From the NCBI RefSeq assembly GCF_902459585.1, contig NZ_CABPSC010000006.1:1-64000 (forward strand): a stretch of 64,000 bases of DNA. Direction: 5' to 3'. Under the pieces are notes generated by a model, which did not search any database, was not told the origin of the DNA, and was given only the letters and a program-made list of their open reading frames with translations. Positions 27,898 to 38,772 of this stretch are shown here, one piece after another; position 1 is the stretch's first letter; each line of letters starts with the position of its first letter. Source of the stretch: Pandoraea nosoerga. GTDB lineage: Bacteria > Pseudomonadota > Gammaproteobacteria > Burkholderiales > Burkholderiaceae. A program made the translations under genes and the position numbers.

Positions 27898-28526
27898 CGC
27901 AAGCTCACCCTATCCGACTGCTGTTGATCGACGACCATCCGCTTGTGCGCGACGGCCTGCGCGCACGATTCGAGGCGGCCCCCAACCTGCAAGTGGTCGG
28001 CGAAGCCGGCAACGCACAGGAAGCGCTGGCGCGCGCCCGGACGGCGTCGCCCGATCTCGCGCTCATGGACATCAGCATGCGTGGCACGAACGGCATCGAG
28101 CTGACCGCGCTGTTTCGCGAGCAGTTCCCGCATATCGCCGTGCTGATTCTTTCGATGCACGATAACGCCGAGTACGTGCGTCAGGCGGTCCGTGCCGGCG
28201 CGCGCGGCTATGTGCTCAAGGACGCGCCCGCACACGAGATCGTGACGGCCATCGAACGCGTCGCGCGCGGCGACGCCTATTACAGCGCCGCGATCGCCGC
28301 GCGGGTGGTGCAGGCATCGACGACACACGCGCCGATCGATTCGCTCACGCCTCGCGAGCGTGAAATCCTCTCCCGCATCGCTCGCGGACTGGCGAACAAG
28401 CAGATTGCAACGGAGATGGATCTGTCGGTGCGAACCGTGGAGACGCATCGGCTCAACATCAAGCGCAAGCTCGGCATCGAAGGCCAGGCCGAGCTGATCA
28501 AGTTCGCGGTGGAGAACCGGCTTTGA
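27894..28526 (+). CDS. LuxR/NarL-type response regulator
   Basis: The 210-residue protein has a receiver domain with D13/D14, phospho-acceptor D59 (LALMDISM) and Lys in GYVLKDA. A C-terminal LuxR helix-turn-helix follows: LTPREREILSRIARGLANKQ, TEMDLSVRTVETHRLNIKRK. Its ATG overlaps the kinase stop (ATGA), so the two are translationally coupled. It probably controls cstA-ybdD, from the divergent layout. Its stop codon lies inside a 9-bp tandem repeat. Confidence 0.93.
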   Translation: MTQAHPIRLLLIDDHPLVRDGLRARFEAAPNLQVVGEAGNAQEALARARTASPDLALMDISMRGTNGIELTALFREQFPHIAVLILSMHDNAEYVRQAVRAGARGYVLKDAPAHEIVTAIERVARGDAYYSAAIAARVVQASTTHAPIDSLTPREREILSRIARGLANKQIATEMDLSVRTVETHRLNIKRKLGIEGQAELIKFAVENRL

Positions 28527-28566
28527 ACACTTTGAGCGCTTTGAACACTTTGAGCGCTTTGAGCGT
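28522..28566. repeat. Five tandem 9-bp units at the end of the response regulator
   Basis: The units are TTTGAACAC, TTTGAGCGC, TTTGAACAC, TTTGAGCGC, TTTGAGCGT, so an 18-bp pair occurs twice perfectly. The first unit contains the stop codon of the regulator. A TTG-started frame runs on through the repeat but has no support as a gene. The remaining sequence up to 28725 holds nothing I recognise. Confidence 0.9.
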
Positions 28567-28725
28567 CTTCACGGCATTGAAAGCCCGCTCACGCGCGGCA
28601 GCCGGCTCGCCGGTCAATGAGGAAACGGCGTCTACCTCTTCCACACCCGTGTTGCGAAACTCCCCGACGTGGCGCGCGACGACGATGAGCCGCGGCCCCC
28701 GCGCCGAGACGGCGGGCACTCCATA

Positions 28726-28756
28726 AAAAATCCCATCGAAGTCGCCTTCGATGGGA
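28726..28756 (-). terminator. Rho-independent terminator of pckG
   Basis: The minus strand reads TCCCATCGAAG-GCGA-CTTCGATGGGA followed by TTTTTT. It lies 85 bases beyond the pckG stop. Confidence 0.9.
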
Positions 28757-28841
28757 GGGTGGTGGTGACATGCGGCAATCGATGCGGCCTCACCCGGCCG
28801 CGATCATGGCTCGCGCCTGACGATCGACGCTGCGCGCGGCG

Positions 28842-30728
<1,887 letters not shown>

Positions 30729-31291
30729 GGGGGTTGTCTCCATGCAGAGTCGGTAAATCGGAGCGGACGACGACCGTCCGTCGCGCGGGCGCCTTTTTGC
30801 CTTCCGGCTGGTTTCGCCGGGCGATCCGTCCGGTTGGGGATACCGGGCGGGCGTCACCGCCCCGACGAAGGTCCGCCGCGCCCGGATGACCGGCGCGCGC
30901 GAACCGAGGCCGCGTGAAACATGGAGCGCGTCGCAGGTCTTGCGGCACGCGCGAGAAAGCAGGGGGCAACGGGCACACCGATCGGTGCGCATCAGGCGTC
31001 TCGCTCACCGGGTCCGACTTGTTTTTGCGGGGTGGGTTCGATTTTTTGCCATCGTGTTGAGGCGGTTTCGCCATGGTTGCCAGGACACCTGCCATACTAT
31101 GCAAAACGAGGCGTCAGCATACCACCGCGCAAACCGCGCCGGTGCTGCGTCGCAACAAGGTCGGCTGGGGTTTGCCCCACTGCGCACCGGCCATGTCAAC
31201 GACCAGTACGCCCGCCGTCGCGGCGGCCTCAGACTTATGTACCGATTGCGCGGCATGTCCTCGTGTCGCGCCGATCCGATTACGCTTTGCC
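30729..31291. other. 563-base divergent intergenic region, no gene supported
   Basis: This gap separates pckG (left) and the dehydrogenase (right). An open frame in phase with the dehydrogenase reaches back to 31073, but its residues look non-conserved and no ribosome site supports a longer start. I see no confident promoter, hairpin or RNA. Confidence 0.5.
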
Positions 31292-32302
31292 ATGAAAATT
31301 GCCATTCTCGACGACTATCAGGACGCCGTTCGCAAGCTCGATTGTTTCTCCCTGTTAGCCGGCCATGACGTCAAAGTCTTCAACAACACGGTCAAGGGCG
31401 TCGGCCAGTTGACCGCCCGCATCGGCGAGGCCGAAGTCCTCGTCCTCATTCGCGAACGCACCGCCATCACCGCGCAGCTCATCGACAAACTGCCTCGCCT
31501 GCGCGTCATCAGTCAGACCGGCCGTGCGGGCAACCACATCGACATCGACGCCTGCACCGCGCGCGGCGTTGCCGTGCTCGAAGGCGTGGGCTCGCCCACG
31601 GCGCCCGCGGAACTTACCTGGGCGTTGATCATGGCCGCCCAGCGCCGCATTCCGCAATACGTCTCCAGCCTCAAGCACGGCGCATGGCAGCAGTCGGGCC
31701 TGAAGTCCTCGAGCATGCCGCCGAACTTCGGCCTGGGCCAGGTACTGCGCGGCCAGACGCTCGGCCTGTGGGGCTACGGCAAGATCGGCCGGCTCGTGGC
31801 GGGCTATGGCAAGGCGTTCGGCATGGAAGTCATGGTGTGGGGCCGCGAGGGCTCGCGCGAAGCGGCTGCGGCCGACGGCCTGCGCGTGGCCGACAGCAAG
31901 GAAGCGCTGTTCTCGCAAAGCGACGTGTTGTCGCTCCACCTGCGCCTGAACGACGAGACGCGGCACATCGTCAAGCTCGAAGACCTGCTGCAGATGAAGC
32001 CGACGGCGCTGTTCGTCAACACGAGCCGCGCGGAACTGGTGGAAGAAAATGCGCTGATCACGGCCCTCAATCGCGGCCGGCCGGGCATGGCCGCGATCGA
32101 CGTCTTCGAGAGCGAGCCGATCCTGCAAGGCAACCCGTTGCTGCGCCTGGAGAACTGCGTGTGCACGCCGCACATCGGCTACGTCGAGCGCGAGAGCTAC
32201 GAACTGTATTTCCGCGTGGCATTCCAGAACATCGTCGATTTCCTGAACGGCGATCGCGCCCACGTGGTGAACCCGGCCGCGCTGCTCGGCTTCGGGCGGT
32301 AA
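31292..32302 (+). CDS. D-2-hydroxyacid dehydrogenase family protein
   Basis: The 336-residue NAD-dependent enzyme has the D-isomer 2-hydroxyacid dehydrogenase fold with nucleotide motif LGLWGYGKIGRLVAGYG. The catalytic triad Arg, Glu and His is visible in FVNTSRAELVEE, AIDVFESEPI and CVCTPHIGYVERE. It resembles phosphoglycerate-dehydrogenase-like proteins but lacks the C-terminal ACT or ASB regulatory domains of SerA, so the substrate is open (glyoxylate, hydroxypyruvate or another 2-keto acid). It appears to be a single-gene unit. Confidence 0.9.
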   Translation: MKIAILDDYQDAVRKLDCFSLLAGHDVKVFNNTVKGVGQLTARIGEAEVLVLIRERTAITAQLIDKLPRLRVISQTGRAGNHIDIDACTARGVAVLEGVGSPTAPAELTWALIMAAQRRIPQYVSSLKHGAWQQSGLKSSSMPPNFGLGQVLRGQTLGLWGYGKIGRLVAGYGKAFGMEVMVWGREGSREAAAADGLRVADSKEALFSQSDVLSLHLRLNDETRHIVKLEDLLQMKPTALFVNTSRAELVEENALITALNRGRPGMAAIDVFESEPILQGNPLLRLENCVCTPHIGYVERESYELYFRVAFQNIVDFLNGDRAHVVNPAALLGFGR

Positions 32303-32364
32303 GCGCTGCCGGCCTGAGGCCGCGGACCTGACGGCCGCCTCCTGCGGCTGCCCCACCCGCGAAA

Positions 32365-32400
32365 GTCATGCGCTGTCATGCGCTGTCATGCGTGTCATGG
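32365..32400. repeat. 10-bp tandem repeats overlapping the patatin stop codon
   Basis: GTCATGCGCT occurs twice perfectly, followed by GTCATGCGT and GTCATGG. The minus-strand TGA stop of the patatin gene (32376-32378) lies inside the second unit. The unit length is not a multiple of three. Confidence 0.9.
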
Positions 32401-33296
32401 GAGTCTTGGGCGCCGCGTGCATCATGCGCGAGCGCCGGGCCTCGCCGCGGCGTTATCGTGTCCAGATGCCGCAGGAACGCTTCGCCGTCCCTGCGGCCCA
32501 GCTCAAAGGCCGGGGCCATCATGTCCGGGCGCGTGTAATCCCAGCTGGAAATCGGTACGGGCGCGGAGGGCTGCACGTACAGCCGGTCCTGTCCGGCGTG
32601 ATGCCGCGTGAAGATCTGCGGGCGCGGATAGCGCCGCGTGACGAGCACCAGCACCTGTCCGGGCGTGGCGTCGAGCGCATCGACAGGGACATTGTCGACC
32701 ATGCCGCCATCGAGCACCGCGCGCCCGTCGCGTCGCAGGATCGGCGTGAACGGCGGCGTACACGACGACTGCAGCATCAGGTCCGCGAGCTCGGCCGTAC
32801 TCGTGCAATCCTGGGCGCGAACAAATTCGGGACGAAAGCCGAGCCGCCGCGCGAGTGTCGGGTGCAGCGTGCGGCGCACGTGCTTGTCGATGTTGTACGC
32901 CACGAGCCCGGCCGCCGTTGCCGTGCGCGGCCCGAGCCAGCGCGGGATGTGCGAGACGCCGACGCGAATCTCCGGCCCGGCGGCCAGCTTGTCCAGTTGC
33001 CCGTCATAGATATCGAGCAACGCCTGCCGGTAAATGCGGTAATGGGGAAACACGCGCTCACGGCGCAGCAGGTTGCCCCAGTACGCGTTCTTGCGATTGT
33101 CCGCGAGGGCCTTGCGGTAGTAGGCCATCACCCAGTCGGACTCGCGCATGTGCAGCATGCACGCCGTGGCGGCGCCGGCCGAAATGCCGGCGATGACGCG
33201 CGGGCGCAGCGGGACTTCGCGCGTCACGCGCTCCCAGAAACCCGCTTGCCACCAGCAGCGATTGCCGCCGCCGGCAAATACGATCTGATCGAACAT
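32376..33296 (-). CDS. Patatin-like phospholipase
   Basis: The 306-residue protein has the patatin features: an N-terminal glycine loop FAGGGNRCWWQAGF, the nucleophile Ser39 in GISAG, and the catalytic Asp in VLDGGMVDNVP. Bacterial patatins hydrolyse acyl esters of lipids; the substrate is not predictable. No signal peptide is seen. The C-terminal DSHDTHDSA stretch is encoded by tandem DNA repeats and is probably not part of the fold. The next gene upstream on the same strand is a thioesterase, 48 bases away. Confidence 0.88.
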   Translation of the reverse strand: MFDQIVFAGGGNRCWWQAGFWERVTREVPLRPRVIAGISAGAATACMLHMRESDWVMAYYRKALADNRKNAYWGNLLRRERVFPHYRIYRQALLDIYDGQLDKLAAGPEIRVGVSHIPRWLGPRTATAAGLVAYNIDKHVRRTLHPTLARRLGFRPEFVRAQDCTSTAELADLMLQSSCTPPFTPILRRDGRAVLDGGMVDNVPVDALDATPGQVLVLVTRRYPRPQIFTRHHAGQDRLYVQPSAPVPISSWDYTRPDMMAPAFELGRRDGEAFLRHLDTITPRRGPALAHDARGAQDSHDTHDSA

Positions 33297-33344
33297 GGTG
33301 CCTCCCCGCGCCCGGCCCGCAATCGGCCAGGCGCCGTGTTCCGT

Positions 33345-33746
33345 TCAGAGCAGCGCGTAAGTCGTCGTCGCGTGCACGGCCATCTTGCCCGAAGCGTCGA
33401 AGATTTCGATCTCCCCGAACACCAGGTTCTTGCCGCGACGAAGCAGGCGCGCAATCACGCGCAGGTCGCCCTCGCTCACCGGGCGCATGAAGTGGGTGTT
33501 CAGCGTGACCGTCGTCATCGGGCGAAAGCCGCCGAGCGCGGCCGAGAGCGCGACCACCATCGCCGTGTCGGCCACGGCCATGAACACCTGTCCGCAGATG
33601 ACGCCGCCGCCGTGCTTCAACGCCGCGTCGAACGGCAGCCGCAATTCGCTCTCGTCCGGCCCGACCGCCTCGACCTGCAGGTCAAGCTGCCGCACCCACG
33701 GGGCCACGAGTTCTTCGAGCATCTTCTGCGCTTGCGCCAACTCCAT
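33345..33746 (-). CDS. PaaI-type hotdog thioesterase
   Basis: The 133-residue protein has the hotdog fold of the PaaI/YbgC-like 4HBT family. Recognisable parts are LKHGGGVICGQVFMAVADTA (catalytic helix with the acidic residue), TTVTLNTHFMRPVSEGDL and VFGEIEIFDASGKMAVHATTTY. Such enzymes cleave acyl-CoA thioesters. ATG 33746 follows AGGAGG by nine bases; the longer frame to 34007 is rejected. It may be co-transcribed with the patatin, which would put two lipid-acyl hydrolases together. Confidence 0.88.
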   Translation of the reverse strand: MELAQAQKMLEELVAPWVRQLDLQVEAVGPDESELRLPFDAALKHGGGVICGQVFMAVADTAMVVALSAALGGFRPMTTVTLNTHFMRPVSEGDLRVIARLLRRGKNLVFGEIEIFDASGKMAVHATTTYALL

Positions 33747-34157
33747 CCTGATCGTCCTCCTGTTTTGTCGTGTCGCCGATGATAGCCCCAAAACGCGCGC
33801 GCCACCCGCATGGAGCGGCGCGCACATGGGCCCCGGGGACGGCTCGAGGGTCGTCGCGCAATTCTGCCGGTCGTCTTGTCGCGAAGAATGCGCCGGCGTT
33901 GGCGATTCTCTCGATGCTGCGCGCATGCCGGCCGCTTCGCCTTGCGCAATGCGCTTTTCCGGGCCGACGTTGCCCGGCACGTCGGCCTGCATCCGCTGTG
34001 ACGACACCGACGCCCGATTGCCGTCCCCCCGCAGACAGCGCCGTAACGATTTGATACAGTGATGCCCATTTGGCCGGTGCGCCGTACCCGGGACGCACCA
34101 CCCCGTTATCCGTCAGCCCCCTTACGCGAACCCGCGAGCCAAGAAGGAGCCATCACC

Positions 34158-34565
34158 ATGCAGAGCACCAGAGACGATCTCGGCAAACTGATCCTGCGCC
34201 TCACCCTCGGTATCCTGCTGCTGTTCCACGGCGTGAGCAAAGTCATCAATGGCGTCGGCTTCATCGAAGGCATGATCACCTCGCATGGGCTGCCCGGCTT
34301 CCTCGCATACGGCGCCTATCTGGGCGAAGTGCTCGCGCCGGTGCTGCTCATCCTCGGCGTGCTCACGCGCCTGGGCGGCCTGCTCGTCGTGGCCAACATG
34401 CTCGTCGCGTTCTCGCTCGTCCACCTGCACCAGCTCGGCGATCTGGCGAAGACCGGCGGCTGGGCGCTCGAACTCCAGGGCTTCTACCTCTTCGCAGGCC
34501 TTTGCGTAATGCTCTTCGGCGCGGGCCGCTACAGTGTGTCGGGCGGCCGCGGCGCCTGGGACTGA
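34158..34565 (+). CDS. DoxX-family membrane protein
   Basis: The 135-residue inner-membrane protein has four hydrophobic helices. Family marks are LILRLTLGILLLFHGVSKV, GFIEGMITSHGLPGFLAYGAY and LGEVLAPVLLILGVLTRLGG. DoxX proteins are linked to oxidative stress or quinone-related functions in some species, but this subgroup lacks an assigned role. AAGGAG precedes ATG 34158 by nine bases. Confidence 0.88.
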   Translation: MQSTRDDLGKLILRLTLGILLLFHGVSKVINGVGFIEGMITSHGLPGFLAYGAYLGEVLAPVLLILGVLTRLGGLLVVANMLVAFSLVHLHQLGDLAKTGGWALELQGFYLFAGLCVMLFGAGRYSVSGGRGAWD

Positions 34566-34799
34566 TCGCCGGCGGCATTTATTTCGGGAACCGAACGGCG
34601 GGCCTCGTGTCGCGCCGTCCGGCACAACGGCCCGCCCCGCCGAACGACGGCATGGGCGGGCCGAGTCGTTTCGAGATGTTGCGAATTCCCGCTGTGGTAA
34701 CGCCAGGTAATACGGCCGTAGCACTTTGCAACGTGTTGGCCGCGGCAATGACTTACTCTGAGACTGCCAATTCCGGCAACATCAAAAGGAGTCAACACC

Positions 34800-35378
34800 A
34801 TGCGCAAATTGAAGATCGCCGCCGCGTCGGCCGTCCTCATCGCCACCTCGATGTTCGGCGTTGCCCATGCCGCCGACGCCGCCGCGCCGGCCACGGGTCC
34901 TCACGCCGCCATGCACCACATGCGCGGCGAGCACGGCCCCTGGGGGCTCGGTGACATTCGCAAGCTGCACGACGAACTCAAGCTCGATGCGCAGCAGGAA
35001 CAAGCCTGGCAGCAGGCGGTGAACACGTCCAGGCAGAACCGTGACGCCATGCGCAAGAACGGCGAGCAATTCCGCCAGATGATCGCGCAGGCGAAGGACC
35101 AGCAAGTGCTCGACCTGGCCGGCATGCGCGCCGCGCGCGAGAAGGTGTTCGATCAGAACCGGCAGTTGCGCAGCCAGACCGAAGACGCGTGGCTCAACGT
35201 GTACAACGGCCTGAACAACGATCAAAAGACGCTCGTGAGCAACGCCATCAAGGCGCGCTGGGCCAAGATGAAAGCCTGGCACGACAAGGCGGCGCAGCGT
35301 CGCGGGCAGATGCACAAGGGCGCGCCGTCGCAGGCCCCGAACCCGCCCGCGGCACCGGCCACGGGTCAGTCGCAATAA
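34800..35378 (+). CDS. Spy/CpxP-like periplasmic protein
   Basis: The 192-residue protein has a Sec signal peptide (cleavage near AHA-AD) and an all-helical mature region with the LTXXQ-like pattern LKLDAQQEQAWQQAV and a second LNNDQKTLVSNAIKARW. This arrangement resembles Spy/CpxP chaperones or metal-responsive periplasmic adaptors. Several His and Met residues near the mature N-terminus (AAMHHMRGEHG) could bind metal. AAAAGGAG lies upstream of ATG 34800. A strong terminator follows, so it is monocistronic. Confidence 0.82.
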   Translation: MRKLKIAAASAVLIATSMFGVAHAADAAAPATGPHAAMHHMRGEHGPWGLGDIRKLHDELKLDAQQEQAWQQAVNTSRQNRDAMRKNGEQFRQMIAQAKDQQVLDLAGMRAAREKVFDQNRQLRSQTEDAWLNVYNGLNNDQKTLVSNAIKARWAKMKAWHDKAAQRRGQMHKGAPSQAPNPPAAPATGQSQ

Positions 35379-35423
35379 GCGCGCGGCCAGCGCTGCCGGG
35401 CGCCCCGCCCGGCACATGGTGCA

Positions 35424-35467
35424 ACGCCCGGCCCCTGGGTGCAGTCAGGGGCCGGGCGTTTTTTTAG
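35424..35467 (+). terminator. Rho-independent terminator after the Spy-like gene
   Basis: AACGCCCGGCCCCTG-loop-CAGGGGCCGGGCGTT followed by seven T is an exceptionally strong hairpin. Confidence 0.93.
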
Positions 35468-35527
35468 TTCGCGAGATTACGAGATTACGAGAGCGTGAGA
35501 GTCCTGGAGGGCAGCCTTGCGCGCCAC

Positions 35528-36214
35528 TCAGGTCTCGCTCCAGATGCGCAGCAGGTTGTGATAGCAGCCGATGAGCGTGCGGCGCGCCGTCTCGTCGGCG
35601 TCGGTCGTGTTCAGGCGCTGGATCGCGTTGTCCATGTCGAACAGCAGCGTGCGCTGCGTGTCGTCCTTCACCAGGCTTTGCACCCAGAAGAAGCACCCCA
35701 CGCGCGCGCCGCGCGTGATCGGATTGACGCGGTGCAGGCTCGTCGCCGGATACAGCACCATATCGCCGGCGGGCAGCTTCACCTGGTGCGCGCCGTACTG
35801 ATCCTCGATCACGAGCTCGCCACCGTCGTACTCGTCGGGCGAGGCCAGAAAGAGCGTGGCCGAGACGTCGGTGCGAATGCGCATGCCACTGCCCGGCTGC
35901 AGGCGGATCGCCCCGTCCACGTGATTGCCGAAGTGCATGCCTTCGCCGTAGCGGTTGAACATCGGCGCGTAGACCTTGTTCGGCAGCGCTGCGCTGATGA
36001 ATGTCGGATTGCGCTCGAGCGCGCCGAGGATCACGTCGCCCAGTTCGCGGGCGATCGGTGCGCGCTCGTCGATCTGCTGGTTCTGCTTGACCGGTGCGCC
36101 CTGGTAGCCGGCCGTGGCCAGTCCGTCGACCCACGCGTCGCCTGCGCCGTCGAGCCTGGCGCGGACCCAGCGCACCTGGTCGGCGCTGAGGACATTCGGA
36201 ATATGCAGCAACAT
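35528..36214 (-). CDS. piuC: PiuC-type Fe(II)/2-oxoglutarate-dependent dioxygenase
   Basis: The 228-residue protein is a PKHD-type hydroxylase. The iron triad is H98-X-D100 (in FGNHVDGAI) and H161 (in YPATSLHRVNPITRGARVG), with R171 for 2-oxoglutarate. PiuC proteins sit next to TonB siderophore receptors (PiuA/Fiu-like) and are induced by low iron; their substrate is not established. Here it follows the receptor gene on the same strand after about 160 bases. The first residues MLLHIPNVLSADQ match the family start. Confidence 0.92.
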   Translation of the reverse strand: MLLHIPNVLSADQVRWVRARLDGAGDAWVDGLATAGYQGAPVKQNQQIDERAPIARELGDVILGALERNPTFISAALPNKVYAPMFNRYGEGMHFGNHVDGAIRLQPGSGMRIRTDVSATLFLASPDEYDGGELVIEDQYGAHQVKLPAGDMVLYPATSLHRVNPITRGARVGCFFWVQSLVKDDTQRTLLFDMDNAIQRLNTTDADETARRTLIGCYHNLLRIWSET

Positions 36215-36376
36215 CGGCGAGCGTTCCTCGTGAAAAAAAGCGAAGCGCGAGTCGGGCCGCCTGCCCGCTCGCGCCTCGTATTGTGCGTTATTTTGCCGGC
36301 GTCCGGTTCAACGCCGGCGCGGCCGGCCTGCGCTGGATCAAGCAAGCCTCGCGGCGGCCGGGCACCGCCGCGCGGG

Positions 36377-38602
36377 TCAGAACCGGTACGTTCCCGTGAG
36401 CAGCGCCGTGCGTCCGATGCCCGGCGCGGCGCGGCCGCCATCGGACTGAATCAGGCCGTCGAAGTATGTCTTGTCGAAGACGTTGAGCAAGTTGAAACGA
36501 ATGTCGTACTTCGGCTGATGATAGGCCACGGTCGCATCCCAGCGCGTGTAGCCGCCCACCCGGATGAGGTTGGTGTTTGCCGCATAGCGCATCGACATGT
36601 AGTTCATGCCGCCACCCACCTCCCAATGACCGAGCGTGTACGTCGACCAGAGCGTGACCGAGTGCCTCGGCGTGTTCGCGAGCACATTGCCCTGCGTGCC
36701 GTCGTTGGCCTGCAGCACCCGCGAATTCAGGAACATGTAGCCGCCCATCACCTGCCAGTTCGGCGTGATGTGCCCCGTGGCGCTCACTTCGGCGCCCCGC
36801 ACGCGCACCTTGCCCGCGCTCGTGTACTGCCCGGAGGTGCCGGTCTGCGTGCGTGCGTTGTTCTTCGTGATCTGGAACAGGGCCGTGTTGATCGCGAGAT
36901 TGTCGTCGAGCAGATTCCACTTGCTGCCGACTTCGAACGACTCGTTCGTCTCGGGCGGCAAGGCCTGCGTGTTGTTGGTGACGGTCAGCGCTTCGAGCGA
37001 CGGGTTGAACGACGTGCCGTAGGAGAAGTAATACGACTGCGCCTCGCTCGGCTGGTAGATCACGCCGGTGCGCACGCTCGTATAGTTGACGGTCTGCGTG
37101 GCGTAGCCCGGCGAGCTGATCGTGTTGGAGAGCTGCGCCTTGTACCGGTCCCAGCGCAGCCCGCCTACGAGCTTCCACTGCCGGGTGAGCTCGATCGTGT
37201 CGTTGGCGTAGAGCGCCACCGTCTCGGCTGTGCCCTGCGCGAAGTTGCCCTGGGTCGTCGTCACGTTCGGCAGGTTCGCGTAGTACGCGGTGCTGCCCGC
37301 CGGAATCCAGCCCAGGAAGCCCGACGCCTGGCCCGCTCCGGTGCGCAGATAGGTCTGGTTCTCGTAAGTGTCGCGCCCGAGCTCCGCGCCGGCGACAAGC
37401 GTGTGCCGCAACGGTCCCGTGGCGAACGACTTCACGACGTCCGTCTGGTTGTACAGCGCGGAGTCCGTGAGCTTGCGATCGTGGCTTTGCAACTGCACCC
37501 AGAGCTGGTCGAGCGAGTACGACGGAATGCCGGCCGTCGGGCCCGTGGGCAGCGTGGTGAAACCGCTCGCCCCGTTCCCGTTGGGCACGCCCACCGCATG
37601 CGCGGAGGTCTCGATCGCGTCGATCACATAGCGACTGTATTGCGTCTGGTTGGTGATCTTCAGCGTGTCGTCGACCTTGTGCTCGATCTTCGCCGTGAAG
37701 CTCATCACGTCCTGCACCGTGCGGTCCGTGGTCAGGCCGTAGAACTGATGCTTCGAGATGGGCAGCGGGCTGCCGTTGTAGCCGACCGTGCCGTAGTCCG
37801 GCATGTCGCGGTTGTGTTCGATGAGCGCCGAGAGCGTGATCTGCGTCGGCGTGCCGATGCCCAGCCTGAGCGTGGGCGCGACGCCCCAGTCCTGGTTGTT
37901 CATGACGTCGCGCGTGGTGTGGATGTCCTGCGCGAAGCCGTTGATGCGAAACGCCGCCGTGTCGGAGAGCGGCCGGTTCAAGTCGAACGAGCCGCGATAG
38001 CGGTCGTTCGTGCCGATCGTGCCCGACACTTCGTTGAGCGGCTTCAGGTTTGCCTGCTTGCTCACCTGGTTGATCACGCCCCCGGTCGAGCCGCGGCCGA
38101 AGAGCATCGACGATGGCCCTTCGAGCACTTCGATCGAGTCGAGATAGAACGTGTCGCGATAGTACTGGCCACGATCGCGAAAACCGTCGAGGTAGATGTC
38201 GGTGCGCGCCGTGAAGCCGCGCAGATTGATGTTGTTGCCGATCTGGCCGCCCTCGGCGCCGCCGAGCGTGATGGCCGGCGAGTTGCGCAGCGCGTCGGCG
38301 AACGACGTCGCCCCCTGTGCCTGCATCACTGCCTTGTCGATCACCGTGACCGACTGCGCAATGTCGCGAATTGCGGTCGGCACCTTGGCGCCGACGGTGG
38401 CCACGTCGCGCTGATAGTCGTCGCGAACCGCCGCACCGCTCACGTCGGTTTGCGGCAACGCGGTCGCGGCGGGCGACTGCGTCCCGCTCGGGGACGAAGC
38501 GTCCGCGGCGCTTTGCGCCATCGCCGGCGTGGCGCAGGTGACGGCCAGAGGTGCGGCGAAGAGCGCCATCATGGCGAGAGCGAGCGGCTTGCGTTGCATC
38601 AT
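36377..38602 (-). CDS. TonB-dependent catecholate-siderophore receptor
   Basis: The product has about 741 residues. It has a signal peptide (cleavage near AMA-QS), a plug domain (IRDIAQSVTVIDKAVM, SPAITLGGAEGGQIGNNINL, IEVLEGPSSMLFGRGSTGGV) and a 22-strand barrel ending in YRF, the aromatic end recognised by BAM. The LRGFTARTDIYLDGFRDRGQ segment resembles the Fiu/PiuA group that imports iron complexes of mono- or dihydroxybenzoate type siderophores. Start at ATG 38602 keeps a normal signal peptide; a GTG at 38650 is also open. A Fur-like box lies about 150 bases upstream and PiuC is downstream. Confidence 0.93.
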   Translation of the reverse strand: MMQRKPLALAMMALFAAPLAVTCATPAMAQSAADASSPSGTQSPAATALPQTDVSGAAVRDDYQRDVATVGAKVPTAIRDIAQSVTVIDKAVMQAQGATSFADALRNSPAITLGGAEGGQIGNNINLRGFTARTDIYLDGFRDRGQYYRDTFYLDSIEVLEGPSSMLFGRGSTGGVINQVSKQANLKPLNEVSGTIGTNDRYRGSFDLNRPLSDTAAFRINGFAQDIHTTRDVMNNQDWGVAPTLRLGIGTPTQITLSALIEHNRDMPDYGTVGYNGSPLPISKHQFYGLTTDRTVQDVMSFTAKIEHKVDDTLKITNQTQYSRYVIDAIETSAHAVGVPNGNGASGFTTLPTGPTAGIPSYSLDQLWVQLQSHDRKLTDSALYNQTDVVKSFATGPLRHTLVAGAELGRDTYENQTYLRTGAGQASGFLGWIPAGSTAYYANLPNVTTTQGNFAQGTAETVALYANDTIELTRQWKLVGGLRWDRYKAQLSNTISSPGYATQTVNYTSVRTGVIYQPSEAQSYYFSYGTSFNPSLEALTVTNNTQALPPETNESFEVGSKWNLLDDNLAINTALFQITKNNARTQTGTSGQYTSAGKVRVRGAEVSATGHITPNWQVMGGYMFLNSRVLQANDGTQGNVLANTPRHSVTLWSTYTLGHWEVGGGMNYMSMRYAANTNLIRVGGYTRWDATVAYHQPKYDIRFNLLNVFDKTYFDGLIQSDGGRAAPGIGRTALLTGTYRF

Positions 38603-38750
38603 GATCGAGTTCGAAGTGCGTCGTGGACAGAGAAAATGCGGACAACGCACGGGAAGCGGTGTCCGCGGCGCCGGCGACGGTGCGAACCGGGCGGGATGGC
38701 AATTTCCGCTTCGCTACGACACTCCCCGCCTCGGGCATGGGCGGCGAATA

Positions 38751-38772
38751 TAAATAGGAATGATTTTCATTA
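38751..38772 (-). promoter_or_regulatory. Fur-box-like operator upstream of the TonB receptor
   Basis: The minus strand reads TAATGAAAATCATTCCTATT, matching most positions of the GATAATGATAATCATTATC Fur consensus in its core. It lies about 150 bases before the receptor start, in locally AT-rich DNA, and suggests iron repression of the receptor and possibly piuC. Confidence 0.75.

Noticed and set aside
28523-28726. A TTG-started 67-codon frame over the 9-bp repeats
   Set aside because: No ribosome site, TTG start inside a repeat, and composition explained by the repeat.
31073-31291. N-terminal extension of the 2-hydroxyacid dehydrogenase
   Set aside because: The added 73 residues are not like the family, no ribosome site precedes the earlier ATG, and ATG 31292 gives the usual N-terminus (MKIAILDDYQ).
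34566-34799. Possible small gene between doxX and the Spy-like gene
   Set aside because: Only short frames without ribosome sites; treated as promoter region of the Spy-like gene.
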